This document shows positions 27,739-36,482 of a stretch of 64,000 bases of DNA, piece by piece. The notes beneath the pieces were generated by a model. That model was given only the letters and a program-made list of their open reading frames with translations. It ran no database searches and had not been told where the DNA came from. The DNA is from an uncultured archaeon (GTDB lineage: Archaea > Hadarchaeota > Hadarchaeia > Hadarchaeales > WYZ-LMO6), in assembly GCA_938074535.1 (NCBI GenBank), contig CALJER010000003.1, positions 28,626-92,625 on the forward strand, in the 5' to 3' direction. The position numbers were made by a program, and so were the translations under genes. How positions within the stretch are numbered: the stretch's first letter is position 1; every line of letters begins with the position of its first letter.

Positions 27739-28482
27739 ATGATGCTCGGCCCCCTCTCCCGCTACTTGAGGGCCCTCTCGGAGCTCTCCCGCCTCAGGAG
27801 GGAGGGGGGTACGCTGCGTTTCGGCCTTCCCGCGGTGAGCGCCTCCGACATCGCCTCCCAGTTCTACTGCGAGCGGAAGGTGGAGTTCAGGTACACGGTG
27901 GGGAGGATCAGGACGCCCGAGATGGCGGAGGGGGAGAACAGGCACGCCAGACTCCTGGAGAGGGCCGTGCCCAGGTCCCCGGAGGAGATCCTGCGCTCGG
28001 CGCTGGAGGGACAGCCCGTTTGGGCGAACGAGCTCTTCCTGGCCTCCAGCTTCGGCAGGGTCTTCGTGACGGGCAAGCCCGACGCGCTGGTGTTCGAGGG
28101 GGGAAGGCCGATAAGGGTGGTGGAGTACAAGTTCACGGGCTCCAGGGTCCCGGCGTACTACCACCACGTGCAGGCCAGGGTCTACTGCCTGCTCCTGCGT
28201 CAGCTTGGGATGGACACCTCCCATCTCAGGTACGTCATCCTCCTCCTTCCCCCTTCCTCCTCCCCCGACTTCGGCCTGCTTTCGAGGATGGTGATGGAGG
28301 GGACGGGGGAGGAGGGAGTCTTCGTGTGCGAGCCGGACTGGGAGAGGGCGAGGAGGGAGCTCTCCTGGGCCCTGCAGTACTGGACGGGGAGGAGGGAGGC
28401 CCAGCCCACCGCCACCAGGACCAGGTGCGACTACTGCGAGTACAGGGAGAGGTGCCTGCAAGGGCCTGCGGGGGGAGAATAG
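27739..28482 (+). CDS. Cas4-like PD-(D/E)XK nuclease with Fe-S cysteines
   Basis: SASDIASQFYCERKVEF, GKPDALVF, RVVEYKFTG (ExK), C-terminal CDYCEYRERC. Confidence 0.85.
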   Translation: MMLGPLSRYLRALSELSRLRREGGTLRFGLPAVSASDIASQFYCERKVEFRYTVGRIRTPEMAEGENRHARLLERAVPRSPEEILRSALEGQPVWANELFLASSFGRVFVTGKPDALVFEGGRPIRVVEYKFTGSRVPAYYHHVQARVYCLLLRQLGMDTSHLRYVILLLPPSSSPDFGLLSRMVMEGTGEEGVFVCEPDWERARRELSWALQYWTGRREAQPTATRTRCDYCEYRERCLQGPAGGE

Positions 28483-29127
28483 GTGCACCCCCTCCTGCAG
28501 CTCCCGGTGGGCTTCTTCGTGGGGCTCTCCGGTTCCCTCCTCCCGGGCCCCATGCTGCTGTACGTGGTGGCCAAGTCCTCCGTGGAGGGGAGGGGAGTGG
28601 GGCCCAGGGTGGTGGCGGGGCACCTCCTCACCGAGGCCCTCTTCCTCCTGCTCTTCCTGGCCTGCCTGGAGCTCTTCCTCAGGCCCTCCGTCCACACCTT
28701 CCTGGGCCTGGTGGGGGGAAGCCTCCTGGTGGCGCTGGGAGGGGTGAGCGCCAGGAGGGCTGCCGGGAGGCTTGGGGCGGGGAGCGTCCCGCTGGTCTCC
28801 CTTCCCCCCCTTCCAGGCGGGGTGATGTTCAGCAGCCTCCTGAACCCCAGCGTCCCCCTCTGGTGGGTGACGGTCGGCTTCTCCACCCTGCTGGAGGCCT
28901 TCTCCCTCTCCTCCTACGCGGGGGTGGCCTTCTGGCTGGTGGGGCACGGCCTCTCCGACCTGACCTGGTTCTCGCTGGTCTCGAGCCTTGCCTCGAGGGG
29001 AAGGAGGATCGTGGGGACGAGGGCGCACAGGTCCCTGCTAGCCGTGTGCGGGCTCTTCCTCCTCCTCTTCGGCTCTCTCCTCCTCCTCAAGTACCTTCCC
29101 CGGGTCCTGTCCTGGGGCAGCGGTTGA
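28483..29127 (+). CDS. LysE-type multi-pass membrane transporter-like protein
   Basis: FFVGLSGSLLPGPMLLYVV..HLLTEALFLLLF..NPSVPLWWVTVGFS; six predicted hydrophobic segments. Confidence 0.65.
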   Translation: MHPLLQLPVGFFVGLSGSLLPGPMLLYVVAKSSVEGRGVGPRVVAGHLLTEALFLLLFLACLELFLRPSVHTFLGLVGGSLLVALGGVSARRAAGRLGAGSVPLVSLPPLPGGVMFSSLLNPSVPLWWVTVGFSTLLEAFSLSSYAGVAFWLVGHGLSDLTWFSLVSSLASRGRRIVGTRAHRSLLAVCGLFLLLFGSLLLLKYLPRVLSWGSG

Positions 29128-29145
29128 GAGCGGGGAAAAGGGAGG

Positions 29146-29235
29146 GTGCGGGCTTCGCCCAACGGGCGAAGGAGGACCGCGGAAGCTGGGAGGATGGCAG
29201 GGATGGGCAGTCGATGGGCCAAGAGAAGCCCGCAC
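29146..29235. ncRNA. Candidate structured RNA of unknown class
   Basis: Closing stem GTGCGGGC(TT)/(AA)GCCCGCAC; inner perfect hairpin TTCGCCC-AAC-GGGCGAA; no credible ORF; intergenic. Strand undetermined. Confidence 0.4.
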
Positions 29236-29334
29236 GGATTAAGAGCCTAAGCACGCCGGTTGGAGGCCCATTCAAGGGGTCTGAGCGGACTTGCTCTCAC
29301 GGCAAACTCTGGAAAAACTTCCCGTACCTCAGCT

Positions 29335-30394
29335 CTTTAAAGCTCGTGCCATGTACTCGACCACAGGGTCGGGGATGCTGAAGGAACCGTCTTTTGACCT
29401 CTCGAGATAACCGAACCGCACAAGCCTGTCCAGGAGGTAGGTCAGGTCGGATTTGGAGAGGGGGCCCAGCTTCGTGCTGGCTCTCTCGTATATCTCCGAC
29501 CACCTGGAAGCGCCGCCCGCCACAGCCCTCAGCACCACTTGGTAGCGGTCGCTCCACCGCAGAATTTTCCTGCTTTCCTCGGCTGCTAGTTTCGCCGCCT
29601 TTTTCAGGAAGTGCTCGAGTTCGGGTTTTTCCCCGAAATGTAGGCATGGCCGTAGAGGGTCGGCCATCCTATCAGTCCATCGAGGGCCTCCACCACCTCC
29701 TCCAGCTCGGGCGGCTGTTTCACGCCGGCTTCCCTGAACCCCCTTCTCAAAAAGTCTGGGGACTGCCCGCGTTCGAGCCTGGCGAGGTGAACGAGCTTGA
29801 TGTGCCTGCCATAAAGAGGGGAGCGGGGGTCTTCCACCCCCAGGAAATCCTGCAGTATGCCCACTTGAGACCCGGTCGAGGCGAAGGTCAGGCTGCTTAG
29901 GTTGTCGATCGCCCAAGCCAGAAGTCCGTCGTAGCTCGTTCTGCCGGCCAGCCGCAGGTGCTGTGCTCCGTCGATGGCTACAACAACTCTCCTTCCACCC
30001 GCCGAAGCCCATTCATCCATGGCTCTGAGGACGTCGGTGAGTGGGGCTCCCTTTTCCCTCCAGTCGAGCAGGACCTCAAGTCCGGCGATTTTGATTCCCC
30101 TCACTCTCCAGCCATGAGGCGAGGCGGTGGGTCCTGCTCAACCTCGAGAGTTCCCCGGAGAGCAAGCGGTACAGGTGAAATCTTGATACTGAGCCGTGGG
30201 CGAAGTAGACTTCCCGCAGGTCCAGCTTGATGAAGGGGTGTTTGCCAGTGCAACGCTGAGCAGCGAAGACTTGCCCAACCTTCTTATCCCCTGTATCACC
30301 ACGAGTCTCTTTCGAAGGCTCTGAGCGCTTCACGCAGCTCGACTTCCCTGTCGTAGAAGTCCTCCTTTTTCTTGGGCTCGGGATCGAACAGCAT
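29335..30394 (-). pseudogene. Degraded archaeal AAA ATPase (PF01637-like), several frameshifts
   Basis: Fragments in different frames: MLFDPEPKKKEDFYDREVELREALRAFERD; VIQGIRRLGKSSLLSVALA (Walker A); VVVAIDGAQHLR (Walker B-like); C-terminal ILRWSDRYQVVLRAVAGGASRWSEIY..DLTYLLDRLVRFGYLER. Confidence 0.82.
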
Positions 30395-30395
30395 C

Positions 30396-30431
30396 GTTCT
30401 ACCCCTTGAACTAGTTCTACCCCTTGAACTC
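30396..30431. repeat. Tandem 18-bp repeat (gttctaccccttgaact[a/c] x2)
   Basis: Directly read; lies immediately upstream of the ATPase remnant start codon (CAT 30392-30394 on +). Confidence 0.9.
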
Positions 30432-30620
30432 AAGAATATCTTCGCCTTTCCCGGACCTCCAAGGCGGCAGGGTGCGGGACCACAACGATGGGGCCGTTTT
30501 CGTTTTCGCCGAACCCCCCTGAGCTTTCAGGCGGCAGGGAGCCGAGAAGGGCCTTTCCCCTCAGGCACCTCGCCCAGCCTGGGGCAACGGTTAAGACCGC
30601 GGGAAGAAGAAAGTGAAAAT

Positions 30621-30705
30621 GCGGGGGTGGCCGAGCCAGGTCAAAGGCGCCAGACTCAAGATCTGGTCCCGAAGGGGTTCGGGGGTTCAAATCCCCTCCC
30701 CCGCA
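30621..30705 (+). tRNA. tRNA-Leu(CAA), intronless, with CCA encoded downstream (30706-30708)
   Basis: Acceptor GCGGGGG/CCCCCGC, D-arm GCC/GGC, anticodon loop CTCAAGA, long variable arm, T-loop TTCAAAT. Confidence 0.97.
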
Positions 30706-30812
30706 CCATGCCGGTAGAGTATTTGAGCCGCCGAATCGAAATTGTATGAAATGGGGAGCGAAATTAGCAAGCGGGAAGGGTGCCGGGGATACCGGCATAG
30801 GATGGGATTAGG

Positions 30813-31301
30813 ATGGATCAGGAAGTCAAGAAGAAAATCGGCGACACGGCTTCTAAATACGAGGAGGAGTTCCATGGTTGTTCTCAAGCCGTGCTGCTCG
30901 CCTTCCAGGAGGCCTTGGGATTGAAAGATGATCCTTTGTTCAGGGCGGCAGGTCCCCTGGCGGGCGGCATGTACTCCGGGCTGACCTGCGGAGCGCTTGC
31001 CGGGGGTTTGCTGGTCATCGGCCTCAGGGTGGGGCGCCGTAAAATCGAGGAGGGACTGGAGGGACTCCTGGAAGCCTTTGAACCGGCCCAGAGACTGGTT
31101 AAGTGGTTCGAAGCCGAGTACGGGACCACCTCATGTCGGGAGCTCACAGGAACGGATTGGTTTGATGTGAACCAGGTGATGCTCTTTCTGCGGTCCCCAG
31201 ACAGGCTAAAAGAGTGCGTCAAGCGCGTGGGGAAAACTGCCGAGAAGGTGGCTGAGATAATAGCCGAGATAGACAGTCGTTCGGGGAGTCAAGAGGGTTG
31301 A
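30813..31301 (+). CDS. C_GCAxxG_C_C family protein
   Basis: HGCSQAVLLAFQEALGL..AGPLAGGMYSGLTCGALAGGLLVIGL..SCREL..KECVKRV cysteine pattern. Confidence 0.9.
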   Translation: MDQEVKKKIGDTASKYEEEFHGCSQAVLLAFQEALGLKDDPLFRAAGPLAGGMYSGLTCGALAGGLLVIGLRVGRRKIEEGLEGLLEAFEPAQRLVKWFEAEYGTTSCRELTGTDWFDVNQVMLFLRSPDRLKECVKRVGKTAEKVAEIIAEIDSRSGSQEG

Positions 31302-31510
31302 GCTGGTAGGGATTCAAAATTGGGGTTTTGAGCAACTCGCGCACTTCGTTTTTCCTGTCTTAGAGATACCGCTTCTTCAGCCTTCCCCGCTTCCTGGGAA
31401 GGCATTTTTCGATGCCCGGGCCCTCCCAGCGATCGAGGTGCGAAAGGGTGGCCGTCCGCGTTTCCCGCGAAAACAGGTATGCCCTCGGGTGAGCGCATCC
31501 GAGGGAGGGT

Positions 31511-33406
31511 TCATCCCTCCTCCGGCAGGTGCTCCGGAGAAACCGTGTCCCCGAACTCCCTCCTGGTTTCCTCCAGCCTCCTCCTGGTCTCCTCCAGCAC
31601 CCGGAAGAGCTCGGGAGGAGCCTCCGGCTCTTTCTTCCAGAACTCCTCCACCCTTCCCACCTTCTTCAGGAGCCACTTCGCCCTGATGGAGAACTGCTCC
31701 TCGTACTCCTCCTCCGTGTACTCCCTTCCCCGCACCTCCCTGAAGAGCTTCACCAGATCCTCGTACCTGGGGATGAGCCCCGTGGGGGAGACCAGGGCGC
31801 CAGCCTCCCCGTGGATTCTCCTCTCCATCCACTTCACCCACACGTGCTTGTCCAGCCTGTGGTTCAGGTACTCCCCCGTCTTCGGGTGGCGCAGGAAGTA
31901 GTTCACCCCGAAGACCAGCGGTGCCTTTCTCAGCCTCCTTCCGAACTCCAGGTAGTTCCTGAGGTACTCGCCCAAGGGGATGGAGAGGAAGTCCTGGAGG
32001 CTCATCACGTTGATCTCGAACTTCGGCTCCTCCACGATGGCGAAGGTGGTTTCCGTCTCAAGCCCAGCCCCGTACAGGACGACGCCGTGCTCCCAGCTGA
32101 AGCCTTGCTGGACGGGAACGAAGGCCCTGTAGTCCCTCCCCCCGAACATGATTCCCCCCAGCTCCACCCCTTTCGGGTTCTCCAGTTCGGGATCGCAGTT
32201 GGGGAGGGTGGAGAGGCTGACGGTGTACCTGGCGTTGGGGTGGGCTGGAGGAACGGGCTTTCCGTCCGGCCCCTTCATTCCCTCCCTCCACTCCCCGCAG
32301 AAGTTGAGCCCCCGCTTGGGCAGCTCGCACCCCATCCCCAGCCAGTAGGGTTTTCCGTCCTTCACCAGCACGTTGGAAAAGATGATCTCCCCAGGACTGG
32401 TGAGGACCTGGTAGATGAGGGGATCGCTCTTCGGGCTCACGTCCTGCAGGATGCCCAGGATTCCGCTTTCCACGTTTACGCCCCTGCACTGCCCCTCCAG
32501 GTTCCTGACGTAGGCTATGTCATCGGCCAGGATGGTCTCCCCCGGCAGCATGGCGGTGGAGGTCTTCCCGCAGGCGCTGGGGAAGGCCCCGGCTAGGTAG
32601 GTCTTCCTCCCGCCAGGCCCCCTCACCCCTATGATCATGAAGTGCTCGGCCAGCCATCCCTCCCTGTGGGCCTTTCTGATGGCCAGCCTGAGGGCCAGCT
32701 TCTTGAAGCCCACCGAGTTCCCCGCGTACTGGGTGTTCACGCTGTAGACGGTGTTGGTGACGTAGTCGATGTAGATCCTCTTCTTCTCCGGCTCCGCGCT
32801 GATCATCCTCCCGTCCAGCTCCCCCGCCGAGTGGAGGGTCTTGAAGAGCTCCGCCTTCGGGTCCAGCTTCAGGAAGGTGTCGTAGCCCCTGCGGTAGAGG
32901 AGGGTGACGGAGTGGGCCACGTACCAGGAGTCCGTGCACTCCATGCAGGGGATGGTGAAGGGCGAGTGCCTGGGGCCGAGGGTGAGGAAGCGCACGATCA
33001 TGGTCTTCCCCCTCATGGAGCCCCTCAGCAGGCCCAGGATCTCGGAGAGGCCCTCCTCCCTCTCCACCTGGTTCAGTCTCGGGCTCAGGTAGTCGCCCTT
33101 CGGCACCAGGAACTTGGTGGCCTGCCTGTCCCTCCCCTGGTCGAAGTAGCCGTCGAAGTGGTAGGTGTGGCCAGGCAGGGAGAGGGGCCCCTCCTCCCCG
33201 CTCTCCACGGCCATAGACCTGATGTGGGTCAGGTCCTCGGGGGAGTCGTCGCAGACGAAGACCCTGTCCGGCTGGCAGAGCTCCACCGCCCGGCAGACGA
33301 ACTCGTGCACCTCCGGGTGGGGGATGGCCAGGAGCTTTTCCACTTCCCTCTCCCCAGCCTTCCTCCGCACCTTCAGGAGCAGCCTCTCCGCTTCCTCTCT
33401 TGACAT
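31511..33406 (-). CDS. pckG: Phosphoenolpyruvate carboxykinase (GTP)
   Basis: HTYHFDGYFDQGRDRQATKFL, FLTLGPRHSPFTIPCMECTDSWYVAHS, GAFPSACGKTSTAML, ILADDIAYV, FGVNYFLR. Confidence 0.96.
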   Translation of the reverse strand: MSREEAERLLLKVRRKAGEREVEKLLAIPHPEVHEFVCRAVELCQPDRVFVCDDSPEDLTHIRSMAVESGEEGPLSLPGHTYHFDGYFDQGRDRQATKFLVPKGDYLSPRLNQVEREEGLSEILGLLRGSMRGKTMIVRFLTLGPRHSPFTIPCMECTDSWYVAHSVTLLYRRGYDTFLKLDPKAELFKTLHSAGELDGRMISAEPEKKRIYIDYVTNTVYSVNTQYAGNSVGFKKLALRLAIRKAHREGWLAEHFMIIGVRGPGGRKTYLAGAFPSACGKTSTAMLPGETILADDIAYVRNLEGQCRGVNVESGILGILQDVSPKSDPLIYQVLTSPGEIIFSNVLVKDGKPYWLGMGCELPKRGLNFCGEWREGMKGPDGKPVPPAHPNARYTVSLSTLPNCDPELENPKGVELGGIMFGGRDYRAFVPVQQGFSWEHGVVLYGAGLETETTFAIVEEPKFEINVMSLQDFLSIPLGEYLRNYLEFGRRLRKAPLVFGVNYFLRHPKTGEYLNHRLDKHVWVKWMERRIHGEAGALVSPTGLIPRYEDLVKLFREVRGREYTEEEYEEQFSIRAKWLLKKVGRVEEFWKKEPEAPPELFRVLEETRRRLEETRREFGDTVSPEHLPEEG

Positions 33407-33558
33407 TTTGTTAATTCTCCTCAGTTTTTTCGAAACACTTGTTTCATTACTTTAAAAACCTTGTCCTCCACCTGTAAAAGTTGGGCTGAGAGCTCGATCC
33501 CGGCGATCAGCACGAGCCCGAAGATGGGGTCAGAGCCACCGCGCCCGCCCCCCCTTGG

Positions 33559-34590
33559 TTAGGACCTCTGAAAGGACCTCTCGTATCTTTCCAGCTCCTT
33601 CAGCCTCTCCTCCTTCTCCCTCCTCCCCAGAAAGGAGGCCTCGAAGGAGTTCCGGGCCAGCGTCACCAGTTCCCTCCTCCCCAGCCCCAGGGCCTCCCGC
33701 ACGGCCAGGTAGTTTTCGTTCACGTAGCCGCCGAAGTAGGCTGGGTCGTCGGAGTTCACCGTTACCTTCATCCCCCTCACCATCATCTCCCTCAGCGGGT
33801 GCTCCTTGAGGTCCCTCACCACCCCCAGCCTCAGGTTGGAGAGGGGGCAGAGGGTGAGGGGGATCCCTCTCCTGGCCAGCTCCTCCACCAGTGCGGGGTC
33901 CTCCATGGCCCTGTTCCCGTGGTCTATCCTGATCACCCCCAGCTCCAGCGCCTCCCGCACGTACTCCGGGGGACCCTCCTCCCCGGCGTGCGCCACCAGC
34001 AGGAACCCCTCCTCCCTCGCCCTCTCGAAGACCCTCCTGAACTTGGAGGGAGGGTGCCCCACCTCCGCTGAGTCGAGCCCCACCCCCACCATCAGGTCCC
34101 TGTAGGGGAGGGCCTCCTCCAGCGTCCTCGCCGCCTCCTCCTGCGGAAGGTCCCTCAGAAAGCACATGATGAGCCCGGTGCTCATCCCCCTCCCCTCCGC
34201 CTCGAGCAGGGCCGAGTGGATCCCCTCTATCACCGTCTCAAACTTCACCCCCCTGCGCGCGTGTGCTTGGGGGTCAAAGAAGACCTCGGCGTGGAGAACG
34301 TTCTGGGAGCGCGCCTTCTCCAGGTAGGAGAGGGTGAGGTCGTGAAAATCCTCCTTTTCCCTGAGCACCTCCACCCCCTTGTAGTAGAGGTTCAGGAAGT
34401 CCTGGAGGTTTTTGAACCTGTAGGCCCTCCTCACCTCCTCCACGGAGCCGTACCCCAACCTCACCCCCCTCTTCCTCGCCAGCTCGAACATGAGCTCCGG
34501 CTCCAGGGTCCCCTCCAGGTGCAGGTGGAGTTCGGCCTTGGGCAAACCCTCCACGAAGGCCCGCTCGGTCATCTGTACCAGGGGAGACAC
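33559..34590 (-). CDS. Adenosine/adenine deaminase family protein
   Basis: LPKAELHLHLEGTLEPELMFELARKRG, VAHAGEEGPPEYVREALELGVIRIDHG, PLTLCPLSNLRLGVV, VTVNSDDPAYFGGYVNENYL. Confidence 0.92.
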   Translation of the reverse strand: MSPLVQMTERAFVEGLPKAELHLHLEGTLEPELMFELARKRGVRLGYGSVEEVRRAYRFKNLQDFLNLYYKGVEVLREKEDFHDLTLSYLEKARSQNVLHAEVFFDPQAHARRGVKFETVIEGIHSALLEAEGRGMSTGLIMCFLRDLPQEEAARTLEEALPYRDLMVGVGLDSAEVGHPPSKFRRVFERAREEGFLLVAHAGEEGPPEYVREALELGVIRIDHGNRAMEDPALVEELARRGIPLTLCPLSNLRLGVVRDLKEHPLREMMVRGMKVTVNSDDPAYFGGYVNENYLAVREALGLGRRELVTLARNSFEASFLGRREKEERLKELERYERSFQRS

Positions 34591-35954
34591 TTGGTGAGGT
34601 ACTCGGAGAGGAAAGAGGTGAAGTCCTCTTCGCGGCAGAGCCCCAGGATGGCCCTCCCCCGGTGGACCCTGAAGCCCTCCGCCAGGGCCTCCCCCAGGTG
34701 TTTCCCCAGTCCCTCCCTCCTCTTCAAAACCCCCTCCAGCACCTCCTCGGCCTCCCTCTTCCTCCTCTCCACTTCAAAGACCAGCCTTCCTTCCATGTCC
34801 ACGTAGGGTCCTGCCCAGGTCCCCCTCTTCCCCAGGTACTTCCGCAGGAAGCTCTCCTCGGGGGCGGAGGGGGGAGGACCCTTCCTCACCTCGAGGGGAG
34901 GAAGGGAGGAAGGGAAGACCTCCAGGAGGAGGGCCGAGAGGCGCTTTCCGGACCATACCTCGCTGCCCATCACCTGGAAGCCCCTCTCCCCGAGCGCGAA
35001 GCCCAGGGCCCTCTCCGCCTTCCTGAGCTGGGGGTAGAGCACGTCCTCCGCCACCGGAGGGGTTCTGAAGGTCACGCAGAAGAGCTCCGTTCCCCTCCTC
35101 CTCATGAGCCTCCACAGCCTTCCCCTCCCGAGCACCCGTCCCGGCCTTGGGAAGAAGAAGCGCTCGGAGGGCCTCCTCAGGAACTCCCTGCAGGCCAGCA
35201 CGAAGGTGGAGAACTTCTGGATGGAGACGGCGGCCGCCACGTTCCTGGTGCGGTCCACGGGGTCCACCACCACCAGAGGCTGGTCGGGGAAGAGCAGCCT
35301 GAGCTTGGAGGGGTCGGGATAGAAGCCCTCCAGGTCTATCACTTGCCCTGGCTTCCACCCTCTGGCCTCCCTCACCAGTCCCTCGAAAGAGCGGGAGTGC
35401 AGCACCAGGAGCTCGCACAGGTAGCCCGAGAACCCACCCACCCTGAACTCGGCTCCGTAGCATCCTATTCCCCTCATGAAGCTCTTGAGCAGCCTCACCT
35501 CCCTCCTGAGCCCCTCGTTCAGCCTCTCCTTCACGTACTCGGTGTGGAAGGGTGTCCGGTCCACGGAGGAGCGCATCTGCGAGGGGCTCTCCACCCTGAA
35601 GCAGGGCACCACCTCCACCCTGTACCCTCCCCCCTCCACCTCCAGGTAGGGGTGCTCGGCGTACCTCTCCCTCTTCCTCCCCTTCAGCGCCTTCGCCGCC
35701 TCCACCACCTCCCTCAGCCTCTCCTCGGGTGCCGAGGGGGGGAGGAGGACGAAGAGGTCCAGGTCGTTCTCCCCTTTGAGCCAGGTGTCCTTGGCGAAGG
35801 ACCCCTCCACCCTCACCTCCGCTTCTATCCCCCTGCGCAGGAGCTCCCCGGAGAGGGAGGAGAGGAGGCGGCTGGAGAACTCAGCGGCCCTCCTCCGGTC
35901 CTCCTTCGTGGGCTCGATCCTCCGCATGATCCTGGTGTAGAGCCCCTCCATCAC
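34569..35954 (-). CDS. cca: CCA tRNA nucleotidyltransferase (archaeal class I)
   Basis: VEGSFAKDTWLKGENDLDLFVLLP, YRVEVVPCFRV, SVDRTPFHTEYV, GGFSGYLCELLVLHS. Confidence 0.95.
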   Translation of the reverse strand: MMEGLYTRIMRRIEPTKEDRRRAAEFSSRLLSSLSGELLRRGIEAEVRVEGSFAKDTWLKGENDLDLFVLLPPSAPEERLREVVEAAKALKGRKRERYAEHPYLEVEGGGYRVEVVPCFRVESPSQMRSSVDRTPFHTEYVKERLNEGLRREVRLLKSFMRGIGCYGAEFRVGGFSGYLCELLVLHSRSFEGLVREARGWKPGQVIDLEGFYPDPSKLRLLFPDQPLVVVDPVDRTRNVAAAVSIQKFSTFVLACREFLRRPSERFFFPRPGRVLGRGRLWRLMRRRGTELFCVTFRTPPVAEDVLYPQLRKAERALGFALGERGFQVMGSEVWSGKRLSALLLEVFPSSLPPLEVRKGPPPSAPEESFLRKYLGKRGTWAGPYVDMEGRLVFEVERRKREAEEVLEGVLKRREGLGKHLGEALAEGFRVHRGRAILGLCREEDFTSFLSEYLTKCLPWYR

Positions 35955-36043
35955 CCGGCTGGGGATGTTGGGAGTAAAAGGATTAGCCAGGACCGGCGGG
36001 CCGGGAGGTCTGGTAAAGTTAAAAGGGTGAGGTTTAGAGGAGG

Positions 36044-36445
36044 ATGATGTTCAAGCGTCTCCTCCTCTGCCTGACGGAGGCCACCCCCCGTGAGGTGGTG
36101 GAGGTGGCCCTGAGGCTCAGCTCCCGGGAGACGGAGGTTCACCTCCTCCACGTGGTGCGCCTCCTCACCGAGCTCGGGAAGAAGCAGGCGGAGGAGGGCT
36201 TTTCCTGGGCGAGGGAGCTCTTCCGGAAGGAGGGGAGGAAGACCGAGTTCCACGTGGTGGAGGCCACGGAGGTGGGGAAGGCCATCGTTTCCTTCGCCAG
36301 GGAGAAGAACTGCGACGGAATCGTGCTGGGCACCATCCCCAGGAAGGGGGTGCTGGGCTACCTCACGGAGAGCGTCTCCGATTACGTGGTGAAGAACTCC
36401 CCCTGCGTAGCCGTGCTCGTCAGGAAGCCTGGCCAGCCGGTTTAG
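36044..36445 (+). CDS. Universal stress protein family
   Basis: KRLLLCLTEATPREVVEVAL..CDGIVLGTIPRKGVLGYLTESVSDYVVKNSPCVAVLV. Confidence 0.85.
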   Translation: MMFKRLLLCLTEATPREVVEVALRLSSRETEVHLLHVVRLLTELGKKQAEEGFSWARELFRKEGRKTEFHVVEATEVGKAIVSFAREKNCDGIVLGTIPRKGVLGYLTESVSDYVVKNSPCVAVLVRKPGQPV

Positions 36446-36482
36446 GTTCGGTGGTAGGCTGAGCGCTCCCCCCCTCCTCCCC

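Noticed and set aside
27327-29381. 684-aa plus-strand ORF
   Set aside because: Runs antisense to trm56 and out of frame with the Cas4-like and LysE-like genes; low-complexity Gly/Arg/Pro composition with no motifs.
29604-30104. 166-aa ORF as an intact stand-alone gene
   Set aside because: It is the middle fragment of a frameshifted ATPase whose N- and C-terminal parts lie in other frames.
31482-31505. Hairpin CCCTCGG-n10-CCGAGGG just downstream of pckG
   Set aside because: Could be a terminator, but there is no T-run in the expected direction and no further support; not called.
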